From: Candidatus Geocrenenecus sp. JGI 0000106-J15
Lineage (GTDB): Archaea > Thermoproteota > Nitrososphaeria_A > Caldarchaeales > Wolframiiraptoraceae
DNA length: 40,770 nt
Reading direction: 5' to 3'
NCBI GenBank assembly: GCA_000405685.1
Contig: ASPF01000014.1
Span: 1 to 40,770, forward strand
Position 1 is the stretch's first letter. Each line of letters starts with the position of its first letter. Below the pieces are notes generated by a model. It was not told the origin of the DNA, made no database searches, and was given only the letters and a program-made list of their open reading frames with translations. The position numbers and the translations under genes were made by a program. Positions 15,697 through 23,286 of the stretch are shown piece after piece.

Positions 15697-16947
15697 TTGC
15701 GGACAATCCAACAATACTCTAAGAGCGGTTTAAGTGAAATAGATTTTGAGAAGAAGGTTGAGTGCCCAGTATGTTTGGGTGATTTCAAGAATTGTAGACT
15801 TGAAAGATGTCCATATTTGAAAAGTGTTAGAGATCTATTGTTAAAAGTTTCTAAGATGAAGGTGATCTATGGTTCTTCTCCACCTGCTGTACTCGTAGGT
15901 TCATGTGGTTATCCAAAAGTAAACCTTGGCCCGCTTCTTCCTCCAGTTATAGAAGAGACAAGTTTAATGGAGAAACATGAGCTTTGGCTAGAGATACCTT
16001 TAGAAAAAATATTATCGATGAGGTTAAGCTTAGTTTATGGAAGAAGACCTGTAAAAGTTTATGACGCTCTGAATCCAGATAAGCTTCTCCAAGCAATTCA
16101 GGAAGTAGCCTTATCTCATCAACCAATCAACATCGAGATGTTCTTAGAGAAAGAACCTAGAATTAATCCAAGCTTCTCTGTACGGACTAGCCCTATTGGA
16201 CCGATAGGAAATCTAGAGAAGATCCAGTTAATAGAGAATCCTAAGACTTTAAATGTTGTCGAGAAGACTGTTTCAGACGTAGATCTTAAAGCAGGAGAAG
16301 CAATACTAAGGCTCTACTTAAATAGTGTTCCAGAATATAGTATAACTAGGCTTCTCTCACTAGGAATGATTGGCACAAAACATAGGAGAAAGATTGTACC
16401 GACTGAGTGGAGTATAACTGCAGTAGATGATGTTCTTGGTAGGAAATTCAGAAGATATGTAAAATCATATGACTGGATCACAGGATACCATCTTTATTCT
16501 TCTGAGGCCCACTATAATAGAGTATCTGTATTGATGATGCCTGGACCATGGTGTTTTGAAGTCATAGAGATATGGAGAAGATCTGGTAAGTATAAGATAT
16601 ATGTTGATTCTGAGCTTCCTGGAGAGACAGATAAATATCCAGAAAATGTTGGAGGAGCCTACCATGCATTGAGGCTGCCGATACTTGAGAAACTCTACAG
16701 AGAGAGCAGACAGGCAGCTATCCTTGTAATTGTGGAAGTCAGCGAGGGGTGGATTCCCTTAGGAGTTTGGAGATTTAGAGAAATATGTAGAAGAGCTTTA
16801 CAGCATTCTCCAAGAAAGTTTAATACACTACGAGAAGCATTAGATGAAGTTAATAGAACGACTCTTACCGACATCAAGTACTGGAGGCATCTCTCAAGAG
16901 TCTTAGATTTTCATGAATCCCAAGAAAATATTACAGAATATATCTAG
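15697..16947 (+). CDS. nreA: NreA-like archaeal DNA repair protein (DUF650/DUF651)
   Basis: 416 residues from TTG 15697, consistent with the archaeal Nre family, linked to DNA repair and PCNA in haloarchaea. The N-terminus has a four-cysteine zinc site (C23, C26, C33, C38) in CPVCLGDFKNCRLERCPY, followed by SPPAVLVGSCGYPKVNLGPL, RTSPIGPIG and KHRRKIVPTEWSITAVDD. The usual C-terminal PCNA-interacting peptide (Q-x2-hydrophobic-x2-aromatic) is not evident: the protein ends ESQENITEYI. TATA-like AATAATTTAAAAAC at about 15658-15671 supports the TTG as a near-leaderless start. Confidence 0.88.
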   Translation: MRTIQQYSKSGLSEIDFEKKVECPVCLGDFKNCRLERCPYLKSVRDLLLKVSKMKVIYGSSPPAVLVGSCGYPKVNLGPLLPPVIEETSLMEKHELWLEIPLEKILSMRLSLVYGRRPVKVYDALNPDKLLQAIQEVALSHQPINIEMFLEKEPRINPSFSVRTSPIGPIGNLEKIQLIENPKTLNVVEKTVSDVDLKAGEAILRLYLNSVPEYSITRLLSLGMIGTKHRRKIVPTEWSITAVDDVLGRKFRRYVKSYDWITGYHLYSSEAHYNRVSVLMMPGPWCFEVIEIWRRSGKYKIYVDSELPGETDKYPENVGGAYHALRLPILEKLYRESRQAAILVIVEVSEGWIPLGVWRFREICRRALQHSPRKFNTLREALDEVNRTTLTDIKYWRHLSRVLDFHESQENITEYI

Positions 16948-16974
16948 CTCTTCTCTAGTCTTACGCAGAGTTTT

Positions 16975-17001
16975 GTTAAATAATAAGAGATATTAATATC
17001 T
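16975..17001 (+). promoter_or_regulatory. Superoxide dismutase promoter with overlapping 14-bp palindrome
   Basis: TATA-like GTTAAATAAT (16975-16984) predicts transcription from about 17005. Immediately downstream is the perfect palindrome AGATATTAATATCT (16988-17001), between TATA and start site, a position where a bound repressor would block polymerase. AT-rich palindromes also arise by chance, so the operator role is tentative. Confidence 0.4.
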
Positions 17002-17018
17002 TAGCATAGAGTATAAGC

Positions 17019-17639
17019 ATGTTAGAAGCTAAAACAGGATTTTATAGTTTGCCGAGTTTACCATATAGCTATAATGCTCTTGAACCATATATCTCTGAAC
17101 AGCAACTGACTATACATCACCAGAAACATCATCAAGCATATGTTACAGCTGCAAACCAGATACTGGAAAGACTTGATAAAGCACGGAAAGAAAATGCAGA
17201 TATTGATATGAGAGCTACATTAAAAGCACTATCATTCAATATTGGTGGACACCTACTCCATTCAATCTATTGGGGCAATATGGCCCCTCCAGGTAAAGGT
17301 GGTGGAAAACCAGGTGGAGTACTCGGAGATAGAATTGACAAGGAGTACGGAAGCTTTGAGAGATTCAAGAAAGAACTTTCTGAGACTGCTGCAAGCGTTG
17401 AAGGATCTGGATGGGCTGCATTAACCTTATGTAGGCAGACAGATAGGCTCATACCTATGCAGATAGAGAAACATAACACAAATGTTTACCCAATGTTTAG
17501 GATACTATTCGTTATAGATGTCTTTGAACATGCATACTACATCGACTATAAAAATAACAGAGGAGAATACTTAGAGAAATTCTGGAACATCGTCAACTGG
17601 GATGAAGTAGATAAGCGTCTCCAACGTGCATTAAAGTAA
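17019..17639 (+). CDS. sod: Superoxide dismutase, Fe/Mn type
   Basis: 206 residues, full length. Converts superoxide to oxygen and hydrogen peroxide in the cytoplasm. Metal ligands are all present: H33 in LTIHHQKHHQAYV, the histidine of LLHSIYWGN, and D and H in VIDVFEHAYYIDY. The GKGGGKPGG loop and sequence style match crenarchaeal enzymes; iron versus manganese cannot be decided. Implies exposure to oxygen. Monocistronic, with a palindromic site in its promoter. Confidence 0.97.
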   Translation: MLEAKTGFYSLPSLPYSYNALEPYISEQQLTIHHQKHHQAYVTAANQILERLDKARKENADIDMRATLKALSFNIGGHLLHSIYWGNMAPPGKGGGKPGGVLGDRIDKEYGSFERFKKELSETAASVEGSGWAALTLCRQTDRLIPMQIEKHNTNVYPMFRILFVIDVFEHAYYIDYKNNRGEYLEKFWNIVNWDEVDKRLQRALK

Positions 17640-17712
17640 GACTAGGAAAGGTCGTGGAAGTCTTCAATACATCCTAGAAATATTTTTTAATAATTTCAAC
17701 GGGATATAGTCC

Positions 17713-19557
17713 ATGTATGGTTATGGGAGAATAGCTGAGATAGACTTAACTGATGGAAAAACTGTTTTAAGAGATGTTGACGATTACCTAGCATACGAAT
17801 TTATAGGTGGAAGAGGCTGGACAGCATATATAATCTATAAAGAATTGGACAAGATCGTTGACGGTCTACACCCCAGCAATGTTCTCGTCATTGCAACTGG
17901 ACCCTTGACTGGTACAGCATTCCAAGGTGGAGGCAAAACAGAGTTTGGTGCATTAAGCCCGCAGACAGGTATCTATGGAGATAGCAATGTAGGAGGCTAC
18001 TTCGGAATCCGTCTTAGGAAAGCAGGAATAGACTGTCTGGTTATCAGAGGTAAAGCGCCTGCACCATCATACATATATGTTGAAGATGGTAGAGTTGAGA
18101 TTAATGATGCTTCAGGGTTATGGGGTTTAAACTCCAGTGAAGTAGACAAAAAGCTTAGAGAAAAATATGCTGGAGAATGCTCTATAGCAAGTATAGGTAT
18201 TGCTGGGGAGAAACAAGTCCTCTTTGCATGCATCAACGTTGACTGGAATCTTAAAAAGTATAGACATGGTCAAGCTGGAAGAACAGGAATAGGCGCAGTA
18301 ATGGGATCTAAGAATTTGAAAGCTATAGCCGTTAAAGGATCAGGGGAAGTCAAAGTAGCCGATCCTGAGAAGCTTAGAGAGGTGGCTAGACGGTTCCAGA
18401 GACAGGTTTTGGAGAGCCCGACCTACGATATCTGGAGAAGACAGGGCACGATGTTGACGGTTGAGTGGGCGAATAATGCTGAAGCTTTACCAACCTATAA
18501 TTTCCAGAAAACTAGATATGAGTACGTAGATAGAATAGATGGATATGCATTAGAGAAGATTAAGCTGTATACTAGACCATGCTCTAACTGTATAGTTCCA
18601 TGTGAACATATTGTACCATTCAACATCGAGGGAAAGAAGGGGGAGATCGGTGTAGAATATGAGACTACAGCAATGATGGGTTCTAATCTTGGTCTTAAGA
18701 GCCTTGGAGAAATAGCATATGCTAACTATCTATGCGATGACTACGGGGTTGACACCATAACGATGGGCTCGATCATAGGTTTCGTAATGGAGTGCTTCCA
18801 GAAAGGTATACTGACTGAAGAAGATGTAGGATTCAATATTGAATGGGGAGACATAAACTCGGTCGGTAAACTAATTGAGATAACAGCTAGAAGAGAAGGA
18901 TTTGGAGAATTAACATCCCTAGGAGTGAAAAGACTATCAGAGAAGATAGGTAGAGGCACAGAAAAGTTTGCGATGCATGTTAAGGGATTAGAGATCAGCG
19001 CCTATGATCATAGAGCTGCACCTGCAATGGCTTTGAGTTACGCTACATGTGATATCGGAGCACATCACAACCGTTCATGGGCCATAACATATGACCTACA
19101 AGTAGGTAGATATGGTTATGGGGAAGATAAAGTTGATAGAGTAATATATCTACAGCATATTAGACCCTTATTCGACATGCTTGGAGTATGTAGACTATAC
19201 TGGGTTGAGCTAGGTGTAGACCCAAACCTCTACGCAGAAGCATATTCAGCGATAACTGGGAGAGAAGTAACCTTAAACGAGCTCTTGAAGAAGAGTGAAA
19301 GGGTGTGGAACCTAACTAGAGTCATGGCTATACTTAGAAAGAAGATAAGCATTCAAGACGACATGCTTCCAGCAAGAGATTTTGAAGACCCTGTCCCTGA
19401 GGGTTCAACTAAAGGTGTAAAACTCTCTAGAGAAAAGTTTATCGAAATGCTGAAAACATACTATAGAAAGCGAGGATGGGATGAAAATGGATTACCTACA
19501 AAAGAGAAATTGATAGAACTAGGCCTAGAAGAAGCAGCTAAAAAACTGTATGGATAA
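17713..19557 (+). CDS. aor: Tungsten-dependent aldehyde:ferredoxin oxidoreductase family protein
   Basis: 614 residues, the standard length. Oxidises aldehydes to acids with ferredoxin, using tungstopterin and a [4Fe-4S] cluster. N-terminal GGRGWTAYIIYKEL and GALSPQTGIYGDSNVGGYFG bind the bis-pterin cofactor. Cluster cysteines are in RPCSNCIVPCEH (about 290-297) plus a distant GVCRLYW (about 493). It would remove aldehydes generated by 2-oxoacid oxidoreductases such as IorAB. The exact paralogue (AOR, GAPOR, FOR or WOR) is not determined; the length argues against GAPOR. Convergent with glyA, only nine bases apart, with no visible terminator. Confidence 0.93.
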   Translation: MYGYGRIAEIDLTDGKTVLRDVDDYLAYEFIGGRGWTAYIIYKELDKIVDGLHPSNVLVIATGPLTGTAFQGGGKTEFGALSPQTGIYGDSNVGGYFGIRLRKAGIDCLVIRGKAPAPSYIYVEDGRVEINDASGLWGLNSSEVDKKLREKYAGECSIASIGIAGEKQVLFACINVDWNLKKYRHGQAGRTGIGAVMGSKNLKAIAVKGSGEVKVADPEKLREVARRFQRQVLESPTYDIWRRQGTMLTVEWANNAEALPTYNFQKTRYEYVDRIDGYALEKIKLYTRPCSNCIVPCEHIVPFNIEGKKGEIGVEYETTAMMGSNLGLKSLGEIAYANYLCDDYGVDTITMGSIIGFVMECFQKGILTEEDVGFNIEWGDINSVGKLIEITARREGFGELTSLGVKRLSEKIGRGTEKFAMHVKGLEISAYDHRAAPAMALSYATCDIGAHHNRSWAITYDLQVGRYGYGEDKVDRVIYLQHIRPLFDMLGVCRLYWVELGVDPNLYAEAYSAITGREVTLNELLKKSERVWNLTRVMAILRKKISIQDDMLPARDFEDPVPEGSTKGVKLSREKFIEMLKTYYRKRGWDENGLPTKEKLIELGLEEAAKKLYG

Positions 19558-19566
19558 ACCTCTATC

Positions 19567-20751
19567 TTAATAGAATCTTAGGGTCTGGAACCTCCTCAGT
19601 AACATCTGTACTTCTCTCTTTATCTTCTTAGGATCTTCACCCTCCATAGCTCTATGGATAAGTTTAGCAATCTTCTCCATCTCTCTCTTACCCATGCCTC
19701 TCCTCGTAACCTCGTTTGTTCCAAACCTAACACCTACATCTGCAATTATACCACATTCCTCTAATCTATCCCTAACCTTAACTCTTGCTTCACTCTCTGG
19801 GATATCTAGTATAATCTGATGACTTTCAGTGTATCCTCTGTCTTTAGCTTTAAGAGGTATTCCCAGAGAATCAAGAGAAGATGCGAGATGCTTAGCATTT
19901 TCTACAACTTTCTTTGCGTAAACCGCTCCATACCTCAACATTTCCTCAACTGTTACAGCGTATGAAGCCAACCTATTTAAATGAATATTATCAACTATTT
20001 TATGATACAGGTTTTCTGAAAGTCTCCTATATAATTCAAGGTTATTAGTGAAGACTACTGCACCTTGGGGTCCTGGAAATGTTTTATGAGTCGAAGCGTA
20101 AACTATGTCTGCTCCTTCTCTTATCGGGTCTTGGAAGACTCCACCTGCAATTAAACCTAATACATGGGATGCATCGTAAGCTAGTATACCTCCGTAACCG
20201 TGAACTATCTCTGAGAACTCTCTAACAGGATGGGGGAAAAGCATCATACTACCTCCCAAGACAACCAGTTCCGGCTTCTTCTCTTCAATAACCCTTATGC
20301 TATCTTCTACTATTGGAGTAAAGTATTCTCTTGAAGATGGTAATTCTATTAATTCTGCTCCAATAAGGTCGGGTATCTTTATCTGCTCATATCCAGGGTA
20401 TCCGCCATCTTCAGAAGGTATTGTAGCGAGTTTTCTACCTTTCGCACATACATGTGATACAAGAATGGCTGAGATGTGTCCTGAGAGTGGTTCTAAAAAT
20501 ACGTAATCAACTTTGAAGAGTTTACGAGTTAATTCTTCAGCATAGCTCCATAATTCATGTATGTATTTTGTACCACCATAGAATTCAGGTTTAAGCGCAT
20601 ATCTTCCAGCGAGATCTGTAGATAGAGCCTTTAAAGCCTTCGGACTTAAGACATTCTCACTCGGTATCAGGTTCAATGTCTTACGTCTATAATTCTCATG
20701 AGCAGTAATCAGCTTCCAAGCTTTCTCAAGATTCTTACTCATCTTTATCAT
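19567..20751 (-). CDS. glyA: Serine hydroxymethyltransferase family protein
   Basis: 394 residues, slightly short of bacterial GlyA but usual for archaea. PLP enzyme interconverting serine and glycine with a folate or methanopterin one-carbon carrier. N-terminal TLNLIPSENVLSP, FYGGTKYIHELW, PLP ring aspartate in AYDASHVLGL (D193, H196), and the PLP lysine K223 in ASTHKTFPGPQG. The C-terminal VTRRGMGKREMEKIA supplies the substrate-carboxylate arginine. The start overlaps the eL13 stop by four bases, so the two are translationally coupled. Confidence 0.93.
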   Translation of the reverse strand: MIKMSKNLEKAWKLITAHENYRRKTLNLIPSENVLSPKALKALSTDLAGRYALKPEFYGGTKYIHELWSYAEELTRKLFKVDYVFLEPLSGHISAILVSHVCAKGRKLATIPSEDGGYPGYEQIKIPDLIGAELIELPSSREYFTPIVEDSIRVIEEKKPELVVLGGSMMLFPHPVREFSEIVHGYGGILAYDASHVLGLIAGGVFQDPIREGADIVYASTHKTFPGPQGAVVFTNNLELYRRLSENLYHKIVDNIHLNRLASYAVTVEEMLRYGAVYAKKVVENAKHLASSLDSLGIPLKAKDRGYTESHQIILDIPESEARVKVRDRLEECGIIADVGVRFGTNEVTRRGMGKREMEKIAKLIHRAMEGEDPKKIKREVQMLLRRFQTLRFY

Positions 20752-20981
20752 TCACCTTTCTTTGATGATCTTAGATTTACTAGGTAACTTTTAAGTGCTT
20801 CTACATTCTCACTGATTACACTTTTTCTTCTTTCATCAATGTATAACCCTATCTTTCTCGCTTCTCTAATACTCAGATTTACTTCTTTCAATTCATTTAC
20901 TGAAAAACCTCTACCTCTCCTTGTCTTTAAGACATCATTATGTTTTCTCCTAACAATGATGATAGTACTCTCCATACCCAT
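20748..20981 (-). CDS. rpl13e: Ribosomal protein eL13 (short archaeal form)
   Basis: 77 residues. The core RGRGFSVNELKEVNLSIREA followed by RKIGLYIDERRKSV and ENVEALKSYL matches the eL13 family, found in Thermoproteota and eukaryotes but missing from most Euryarchaeota, so it is a lineage hint. ATG 20981 is chosen; an in-frame ATG two codons later is possible. A minus-strand TATA-like GATATTTTAGATA near 21001-21013 predicts a leaderless mRNA. Leads a two-gene unit with glyA. Confidence 0.88.
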   Translation of the reverse strand: MGMESTIIIVRRKHNDVLKTRRGRGFSVNELKEVNLSIREARKIGLYIDERRKSVISENVEALKSYLVNLRSSKKGE

Positions 20982-21092
20982 ATAACCTTGAAGCCTATCT
21001 AAAATATCATATTGCTAAATAATTAATATAAGAGCTTGGCCTGTCCTAATAAGCCATAATCTTCCTCTAATTTTGTTTTTCACCTTAGACGA

Positions 21093-21110
21093 AGATTATA
21101 ATTATAATCT
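21093..21110. repeat. 18-bp perfect AT-rich palindrome in the divergent intergenic region
   Basis: AGATTATAATTATAATCT is a perfect inverted repeat without spacer. It sits in the 212-bp region between eL13 (minus) and the sugar-nucleotide pyrophosphorylase gene (plus), about 84 bases before the GTG start. It is a candidate operator or DNA-binding site, though its AT richness weakens the statistical case. Confidence 0.5.
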
Positions 21111-21193
21111 AATTATTCAATGTTTAAGAAAAGCTTTCACCACGCTTATCTCTAGAAGTAAGGCTTTAATTCTATAATTAACCAGAGTAATTA

Positions 21194-22240
21194 GTGAAAG
21201 CTGTAGTTCTTGCAGCTGGGCTGGGCAAGAGGCTTAGACCTCTTACAAATACTAGACCTAAGCATCTTCTACCAGTTTGTGGAAAGCCAATCCTAGATAG
21301 AGTTCTTGAAGCTCTCCTAGTTAATAATGTTAATAATATTGGTATAGTCGTCTCTTATATGTCTGACCTAATAATCAGACATGTAAGCAGTCGCAGATTA
21401 GATATGGAAATTGAATGGATCTATCAGAAGGAGCCTTTAGGGACAGGTGACGCTCTTAGGATATGTGAAAAATTCTTAGAGAGTAATGATTCCTTCATAG
21501 TTGTCTATGGTGATATAACTTTAAGCAGCTACGTCCTAGGAGACTTGATCAATTTCTACTATGAAAATAAATGTGATGGAGTAATTGAAGGAGTTCACGT
21601 AGAAGATACTCTAAGATTCGGTAGGATAATTTCTAGAGATGGTGTGTTAGAAAAGATAGAAGAAAAATCTATTAGTGGACCTGGGATAATTAATTCTGGC
21701 TTATACATCCTCCCATATGAAGCTTTGAAAGTTTCTAAAGAGATTAAACTATCAAGAAGAGGTGAATATGAGTTGACGGACATCTTAAACATCTTAGCAT
21801 CTAGAGATTACAAGGTCTTAGTACACACTTCACAGCATGACTGGTGGATAGATATTGGTTCTCCAGAAGATTACTTTAATGCAAATAATAAGAAATTTAT
21901 AGAAGAGTTTGGTAACAGGGTTATATGTAATTCTGTAATTGATGAAACGATAATAGTTAAGCCTCCATCAATGATTCTTGAAAATGTTGAGATAAGTAAG
22001 AACGCAATAATAGGGGCTAATACTTTCATAATGAAGGATGTTAGAATTGGTTCCGACACAATAGTAGAAAATTCTATTCTACTCGAAGGATGCTCAGTGG
22101 GGAGATCGTCGATCTTAAGAAATGTTATCGTTGGAGAAAATACGAGGATCGGTGAAAAAGCGTGTATTGTTGGTGCTGAACAAGTCTTGATTATTCCCCC
22201 TAATAAAGATATTGAAGATAATACATTGATTAAGAATTAA
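21194..22240 (+). CDS. Sugar-phosphate nucleotidyltransferase with C-terminal left-handed beta-helix
   Basis: 348 residues from GTG 21194. Makes NDP-sugar from sugar-1-phosphate and NTP. Signature AAGLGKRLRPLTNTRPKHLL at residues about 7-26, then KEPLGTGDAL, the metal aspartate in VVYGDITLS, and NSGLYILP. The C-terminal part (about 250-348) consists of hexapeptide repeats (IGANTFI, IGSDTIV, VGENTRIGEKACIVG). Resembles archaeal glucose-1-phosphate thymidylyltransferase-type enzymes feeding glycan synthesis. TATA-like GGCTTTAATTCT about 26 bases upstream predicts a leaderless GTG. It overlaps the convergent DUF99 gene by 11 bases. Confidence 0.92.
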   Translation: MKAVVLAAGLGKRLRPLTNTRPKHLLPVCGKPILDRVLEALLVNNVNNIGIVVSYMSDLIIRHVSSRRLDMEIEWIYQKEPLGTGDALRICEKFLESNDSFIVVYGDITLSSYVLGDLINFYYENKCDGVIEGVHVEDTLRFGRIISRDGVLEKIEEKSISGPGIINSGLYILPYEALKVSKEIKLSRRGEYELTDILNILASRDYKVLVHTSQHDWWIDIGSPEDYFNANNKKFIEEFGNRVICNSVIDETIIVKPPSMILENVEISKNAIIGANTFIMKDVRIGSDTIVENSILLEGCSVGRSSILRNVIVGENTRIGEKACIVGAEQVLIIPPNKDIEDNTLIKN

Positions 22241-22826
22241 TAATTTTAGATTGAGATTTTTCTTCAAGGATTGCATGTGCGATTAATCTTGCTAATCTAA
22301 GCGGCTCAGGTACTCTCCCAAATAATGTATACTTATTTACTAAGTTAAGAGCTGTCTCTACATCTATTCCAACTGCTCTTAAATATATCTTAAAACCATT
22401 CTTATTAACTACTTCATTTCTAGGTCCATTCTCTTCATATACTTTAACTCTCTCCTTCCAATCTTCTGGGAAATACTTTATAAAATATTTTCTAAGACCA
22501 TCCGATGGATAGTAAGTTAGACAGATTGATGCTAGGTTTGTTTCTTTGTAGAGTTTGTTTAAATCGATTACGTTAAACCAACTTATAATGCATCCATTAA
22601 TCATTAATGCTGAAATATCATCTCTATCAAGTTTACGATACATCTCGAGAATAGAGTCAGTTATATCCATTCCACCTACCTTACATCTTCCTATGACTAC
22701 TCCATCTACTATAAAGTCACTCCTCATTACAACTCCAGCCAATACAGCATCCTGACTTGAATCTCTTCTAAAACTCTCAGCTAAACCTAATACTCTAATT
22801 GCTTTCTTCTCTAGGTTAAGCCTCAA
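22230..22826 (-). CDS. DUF99 (UPF0215) protein, endonuclease V-like fold
   Basis: 198 residues. Conserved pattern VLGLAESFRRDSSQDAVLAG, VVMRSDFIVDGV, VGGMDITDSILEMY and INGCIISWFNVIDLNKL identifies the archaeal DUF99 family, which is distantly related to endonuclease V (deaminated-base repair). Activity is unproven. It lies downstream of Hjc and a Hef-like helicase on the same strand (78-base gap), which supports a DNA-metabolism role. Its 3' end overlaps the nucleotidyltransferase gene tail to tail. Confidence 0.88.
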   Translation of the reverse strand: MRLNLEKKAIRVLGLAESFRRDSSQDAVLAGVVMRSDFIVDGVVIGRCKVGGMDITDSILEMYRKLDRDDISALMINGCIISWFNVIDLNKLYKETNLASICLTYYPSDGLRKYFIKYFPEDWKERVKVYEENGPRNEVVNKNGFKIYLRAVGIDVETALNLVNKYTLFGRVPEPLRLARLIAHAILEEKSQSKIINS

Positions 22827-22904
22827 AAAGTCTCAAACTATACTTAGTAAAACATATTTATAATTGTTTAATCTTTAGGAAAATCTATCAGTAAGAGTAA
22901 GGTT

Positions 22905-23201
22905 TTATGGATTAAATTGAGCTCCATCTTCTAAGTTTATTAAATGTATTCTACGTTCATACTTCTTTCTCGAGGCAAGTATTGGTTTACCAGCTGAAAT
23001 CTTCGCCATCTCGATCAGCTTAGACTTGTCTTTCTCACTAATCCTTGAACTATACTTACATTCGATCAAGAGAATAGAACCATTCTTTAAAGCAATTAAG
23101 TCTAAAGGTTTACTCCGAGCTACTCTTATCGTTAGCCAGCCTTTGGATTCTAGTAATCTTCTAACTTGCCATTCAAACTTTCTACCCTTCTGATAACTCA
23201 A
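22905..23201 (-). CDS. hjc: Holliday junction resolvase, Hjc-like
   Basis: 98 residues, a little shorter than usual Hjc (about 120-140) because the C-terminus is trimmed. The PD-(D/E)XK catalytic set is present: E10 in KFEWQVRRLLE, D34 in SKPLDLIALK, E47 and K49 in LLIECKYSS. Hjc cuts four-way junctions made by recombination or fork regression. An adjacent Hef-type helicase on the same strand is a functionally sensible pair, since Hef and Hjc interact in some archaea. The short tail leaves room for a different PD-(D/E)XK nuclease role. Confidence 0.82.
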   Translation of the reverse strand: MSYQKGRKFEWQVRRLLESKGWLTIRVARSKPLDLIALKNGSILLIECKYSSRISEKDKSKLIEMAKISAGKPILASRKKYERRIHLINLEDGAQFNP

Positions 23202-23286
23202 TATAACACTCTCCCTCTCAAGCTGGTTGTCTTAAGATAAATCTATTCTCATAAGATTCAATGAGCAGCATATACTTTTTTCCTTG

